Source of the DNA: Bacillota bacterium | Lineage (GTDB): Bacteria; Bacillota; UBA4882; JAAYXC01 | DNA: 8,052 nt | NCBI GenBank assembly: GCA_012516115.1 | Contig: JAAYXC010000368.1 | Location: 1 to 8,052, forward strand | Reading direction: 5' to 3' | Shown here: piece by piece, positions 5,617 to 8,052 of the stretch | Numbering within the stretch: position 1 is the stretch's first letter | How the letters are laid out: each line of letters starts with the position of its first letter | Position numbers and translations under genes: made by a program | The notes under the pieces: generated by a model | Told to the model about the DNA's origin: nothing | Database searches by the model: none | What the model saw: the letters and a program-made list of their open reading frames with translations, nothing else

Positions 5617-6367
5617 GTTGACCAAGGCCTTTGGCGGACTGGTGGCCGTGGCCCGCCTCGACCTGGCCGTGGCCCCCGGCGAACTGGTGGGCCTCATCGG
5701 CCCCAACGGCGCCGGGAAGACCACGGTCTTCAACCTCATTACCGGGTTGACCCCGGCCAGCGCAGGGAAGATCCTTTTCGCCGGTAGGGAGATCACCGGT
5801 CTTAAGCCTTACCAGATCACCTCCCTGGGGATCGCGCGGACGTTCCAGAACATCCGCCTTTTTAAAGATCTCTCGGTCTTCGACAACGTACGCATCGCGT
5901 GTCACCTCCACACCCGCTACGGCCTGATGGAGGGTTTCACCCACCTCGGTCGTTTCGGCTGGGGGGAAAAGACCGTGGCCGAGAAGGCCCGCCGTTTGCT
6001 GGCCCTCTTTAAACTGGAAGATGTGATGGAGGCTCCGGCCGGAAGCCTCCCCTACGGTGCCCAGCGCCGGCTGGAGATCGCGCGGGCCCTGGCCACCGAG
6101 CCCAGACTTCTCCTCCTCGATGAACCGGCGGCCGGAATGAACCCCCAGGAGACCACGGAGCTGATGCAGACCATCGCCTGGTTGCGAGAAAAGTTCGCCC
6201 TGACCATCCTTCTCATCGAGCACGATATGCGGGTGGTCATGGGCATCTGCGAACGGATCTACGTCCTCGACTACGGCCAGCTCATCGCGGTGGGTACGCC
6301 CGCCGAGATCCGGAGCAATCGGCGGGTCATCGAGGCGTACCTGGGCGAGGAGGTGGCGCAGGGATGA
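5597..6367 (+). CDS. livG: Branched-chain amino acid ABC transporter ATP-binding protein LivG (256 aa)
   Basis: One of the two cytoplasmic ATPases. ATG 5597 is chosen because AAGGTG (5582-5587) lies 9 nt upstream and the 256-aa length matches E. coli LivG (255 aa). GTG 5585 is an in-frame alternative adding MTRS but lacks a good SD. Seen: Walker A GPNGAGKT (35-42), Q-loop Q84 in ARTFQNIRLF, signature segment LPYGAQRRLEIARAL (151-165), Walker B LLLLDEP (171-177) with E176 as catalytic base, D-loop AAGMNPQE, and H-loop H209 in IEHDM. The signature has P and A where canonical LSGGQ has S and G; LivG proteins are known to vary here. A LivG-type insertion (about 100-130) lies between the Q-loop and signature. 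The C-terminus has the family ending VIEAYLGEE. The start overlaps livM by 20 bp and the stop overlaps livF by 4 bp (ATGA). Confidence 0.94.
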   Translation: MLLITDKLTKAFGGLVAVARLDLAVAPGELVGLIGPNGAGKTTVFNLITGLTPASAGKILFAGREITGLKPYQITSLGIARTFQNIRLFKDLSVFDNVRIACHLHTRYGLMEGFTHLGRFGWGEKTVAEKARRLLALFKLEDVMEAPAGSLPYGAQRRLEIARALATEPRLLLLDEPAAGMNPQETTELMQTIAWLREKFALTILLIEHDMRVVMGICERIYVLDYGQLIAVGTPAEIRSNRRVIEAYLGEEVAQG

Positions 6368-7071
6368 TCCTGGAAGTCAATGACGTCCACGTTTACTACG
6401 GGGCCATTCACGCCTTAAAGGGCATTTCCTTCGCCGTGGCCGAGGGGGAGATCGTCACCCTCATCGGTGCCAACGGCGCCGGCAAGAGCACCACCCTCAA
6501 GACCATCTCCGGGCTCCTGCGGCCGCGTAGCGGCTCCATCCGTTTCGCCGGGGAGGATCTGACTAGAATCCCGGCCCACCGCATCGTCGCCCGGGGCATC
6601 AGCCAGGTCCCCGAGGGCCGGCGGGTCTTCGCCAACCTGACGGTCATGGAGAACCTGGAACTCGGGGCCTACTGCCGTAGCGACGCGACCGGGATCCGGA
6701 AAGACCTGGAGCGGGTCTTTTCCCTCTTTCCCAGATTGGCTGAACGTCGCCGCCAGTTGGCTGGGAGTCTTTCCGGCGGCGAGCAACAGATGTTGGCCAT
6801 GGCCCGCGGCCTGATGTCCCGTCCCCGCCTGATGTTGATGGATGAACCTTCTATGGGCCTCGCCCCTTTGCTCGTCCAAGAGATCTTCCGCATCATCCGA
6901 GAGATCAACGCCGCCGGTACCACCGTGCTCCTCGTGGAACAGAACGCGCACATGGCCCTCTCCATCGCCCATCGGGCTTACGTGCTTGAGACCGGCCGGA
7001 TCGTTTTAAGCGGCCCAGCTGAAGAACTGGCCCAGGATCCCAAGGTCAAAGAAGCCTATCTCGGGGGTTAG
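6364..7071 (+). CDS. livF: Branched-chain amino acid ABC transporter ATP-binding protein LivF (235 aa)
   Basis: The second ATPase, expected to form a heterodimer with LivG under LivHM. ATG 6364 overlaps the livG stop as ATGA, with GAGGAGG (6347-6353) 10 nt upstream, so translation is probably coupled. Seen: Walker A GANGAGKS (35-42), Q-loop Q81 in GISQVPEGRRVF, canonical signature LSGGEQQMLAMARGL (136-150), Walker B LMLMDEP (156-162) with E161, then SMGLAP and VEQNAH (191-196). The H-loop position is Q193 instead of His, which is normal for LivF, so the two ATP sites of LivG/LivF are probably not equivalent. Length matches E. coli LivF (237 aa), and the protein ends in the family-typical EAYLGG. 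A 61-bp gap with no visible terminator separates it from the CBS-ACT gene, so read-through is likely. Confidence 0.95.
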   Translation: MILEVNDVHVYYGAIHALKGISFAVAEGEIVTLIGANGAGKSTTLKTISGLLRPRSGSIRFAGEDLTRIPAHRIVARGISQVPEGRRVFANLTVMENLELGAYCRSDATGIRKDLERVFSLFPRLAERRRQLAGSLSGGEQQMLAMARGLMSRPRLMLMDEPSMGLAPLLVQEIFRIIREINAAGTTVLLVEQNAHMALSIAHRAYVLETGRIVLSGPAEELAQDPKVKEAYLGG

Positions 7072-7132
7072 GTCGGATTTCGACGAGGAGAAGGTAAATG
7101 TGGCCAAAACACTAGGGGAGGAGGAGAAAGCG

Positions 7133-7777
7133 ATGTTCGTCCGGAATTGGATGACCATAAAACCGGTGACCGTGACCGAGGACGTCCCCGTCCTGGAGGC
7201 CGGCGAGATCATGCGCAAAAACGGCTTTGCCCGGCTGCCGGTGGTTCGGGACGGCCGATTGGTCGGGATCGTGACGGAGATGGACATCATGAGGGTCAGT
7301 CCTTCGCCGGCCACCACCCTCTCGGTCTTCGAGATGAACTATCTTCTCTCCAAGCTCACGGTAAAGGACGTAATGACCAAAAACCCGAAGACCATCGCAC
7401 CGGAGGCCACCCTGGAGGAGGCGGCGGTTCTCATGCGCGACTACAAGATCGGCGCCCTCCCGGTGGTGGAAGGCGGGAAGCTCGTCGGGATCATCACCGA
7501 ATCGGATATCTTCGACGCTTTCATCATCTTGATGGGGCTTCGGGAGGCCGGCAGTCGGATCACTTTAGAAGTGGAAGACCGCGTGGGGGTCCTGGCGGAG
7601 ATCACTCATCTTATCAAGGAACGTGGCATCAACATCGTGACCATCGCCACCTTTACCCCCCAGAAGGAAGGCGATCATGGGCAGCTGGTCCTGCGCCTGG
7701 ATACCGAGGATCCGGCGGCGCTGGTGGAGGATTTCGCCGCCCATGGGTTCCGGGTTCTCCATGTGGCGCGTCGCTGA
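7133..7777 (+). CDS. CBS-CBS-ACT protein, AcuB-like (214 aa)
   Basis: A probable cytoplasmic ligand-sensing protein. Start ATG 7133 follows GGGGAGGAGGAG (7115-7126), and relatives typically begin at the same point (MFVRNWMT...). An in-frame GTG at 7100 with its own SD (GAGGAGAAGG, 7085-7094) would add 11 residues and cannot be excluded. Seen: CBS motif 1 (residues 1-54; MT...PVTV, LPVVRDGRLVGIVTEMDI), CBS motif 2 (77-130; VKDVMTKNPKTI, LPVVEGGKLVGIITESDI), and an ACT domain (about 141-214; ITLEVEDRVGVLAEI, RGINIVTIATF). Family knowledge: paired CBS motifs bind adenine nucleotides, and ACT domains often bind amino acids. The Bacillus namesake AcuB is tied to acetoin use, but acuA and acuC are absent here, so I withhold the symbol. 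Its position after livF suggests a role linked to amino acid import; no target is visible. Confidence 0.88.
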   Translation: MFVRNWMTIKPVTVTEDVPVLEAGEIMRKNGFARLPVVRDGRLVGIVTEMDIMRVSPSPATTLSVFEMNYLLSKLTVKDVMTKNPKTIAPEATLEEAAVLMRDYKIGALPVVEGGKLVGIITESDIFDAFIILMGLREAGSRITLEVEDRVGVLAEITHLIKERGINIVTIATFTPQKEGDHGQLVLRLDTEDPAALVEDFAAHGFRVLHVARR

Positions 7778-7797
7778 GGCGGAGTGCCTTGCGGTCT

Positions 7798-7810
7798 AAT
7801 CCTTCGGATT
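7798..7810 (+). terminator. Weak candidate terminator hairpin after the CBS-ACT gene
   Basis: AATCC (7798-7802) and GGATT (7806-7810) pair across TTC, and CTTTATAT follows. The stem is only 5 bp and the T-run is broken, so efficiency would be low. It is the only terminator-like structure right after the stop codon; the larger stem-loop downstream may contribute. Confidence 0.35.
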
Positions 7811-7822
7811 CTTTATATGTTA

Positions 7823-7873
7823 TAGTGGTCCCTCTCCCATCTCATCGATCGACGCCTCTCCACGGGACCGCTA
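7823..7873. other. Long stem-loop downstream of the liv/CBS-ACT operon
   Basis: TAGTGGTCCC (7823-7832) pairs with GGGACCGCTA (7864-7873), 10 bp with a single G-U pair. The 31-nt loop is CT-rich and contains the self-complementary TCGATCGA. No ORF crosses it convincingly. It could be a 3' end structure of the operon mRNA, part of a non-coding RNA, or an operator for the next gene. No known RNA family is recognised. Confidence 0.45.
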
Positions 7874-7884
7874 AAACGAAGTTC

Positions 7885-7983
7885 ATGTGGCGCAAGGATG
7901 ACAATGGTTTGGATTTTTATTCCATCTACGGCCGCGATCGCCCTTTCATATTGAAGAGGGAGGCAGTAAGTTTTAATCGATAA
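7885..7983 (+). CDS. Doubtful 32-aa ORF in the 3' spacer
   Basis: ATG 7885 to TAA 7983 encodes 32 residues rich in charged and aromatic residues (MWRKDDNGLDFYSIYGRDR...). The text is protein-like, with no low-complexity bias, but there is no convincing SD upstream and I recognise no family. It may be a remnant of a larger gene or chance. I list it because the 7778-8052 stretch holds nothing better supported. Confidence 0.2.
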   Translation: MWRKDDNGLDFYSIYGRDRPFILKREAVSFNR

Positions 7984-8052
7984 CGAAAAATCGGGCCAGA
8001 AGAACCAAGCCGTAGTTTGAACGAGGTGCAGTGTTTACGAAAATGTCCAAGA

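Noticed and set aside
8031..8052. Possible start of a next gene (GTG 8031 or in-frame ATG 8043, reading MFTKMSK...)
   Set aside because: Only 22 bases remain. GAGG at 8023-8026 is too close to the GTG and too far from the ATG for a confident call.
1..8052. tRNA, rRNA, CRISPR array, insertion sequence or phage genes
   Set aside because: I saw no cloverleaf or rRNA signature, no regularly spaced perfect repeats of 20 bp or more, and no transposase or integrase coding sequence.

Overview
This window is about 8 kb of GC-rich bacterial DNA. It has strong Shine-Dalgarno (SD) sites, some GTG and TTG starts, and one AT-rich island at about 790-930. Its centre is a complete branched-chain amino acid (HAAT/LIV family) ABC importer operon on the + strand, livK-livH-livM-livG-livF, followed by a CBS-CBS-ACT (AcuB-like) putative sensor gene. 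The host cannot be fixed from sequence alone. AAGGAGG-type SD sites and the AcuB-like gene fit a Bacillota lineage (Moorella or Peptococcaceae type). The periplasm-type signal peptide of LivK, with no lipobox Cys, fits a diderm such as Desulfobacterota, or a diderm-type Bacillota. I leave this open.

Layout: 1-789 (+) is the C-terminal end of a DUF1998/MrfA-type DEAD/DEAH helicase, cut by the window edge. 790-929 is an AT-rich convergent spacer carrying two facing arrays of a degenerate 9-bp unit. 930-1952 (-) is a complete PHP-domain metal-dependent phosphoesterase. 1953-2377 is a 425-bp divergent spacer. It holds an overlooked 27-codon membrane-peptide ORF with a strong SD (2096-2179), a near-consensus sigma70-type promoter (TTGACA, 17 bp, TACTAT; 2225-2253), and a leader of about 118 nt in front of livK. 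2378-7071 is the importer operon, with a strong 14-bp hairpin between the binding-protein gene and the permease genes. 7133-7777 is the CBS-CBS-ACT gene. 7778-8052 is mostly non-coding, with a weak hairpin after the stop codon and a larger stem-loop at 7823-7873.

How the genes work together: LivK binds a branched-chain or related amino acid outside the cytoplasmic membrane. LivH and LivM form the membrane channel, and LivG and LivF are the ATPases. The livH/livM, livM/livG and livG/livF junctions are tight or overlapping, which suggests translational coupling. The hairpin after livK probably makes the binding protein more abundant than the membrane parts. The CBS-ACT protein has one module class that binds adenylates and another that binds amino acids, so it may report on energy or amino acid status for the transporter or for amino acid metabolism. 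That role is inference.

Most of the window is well-known biology. The parts that known families do not explain are the 27-aa ORF, the facing 9-bp-period arrays, the structured livK leader and the stem-loop downstream of the operon.
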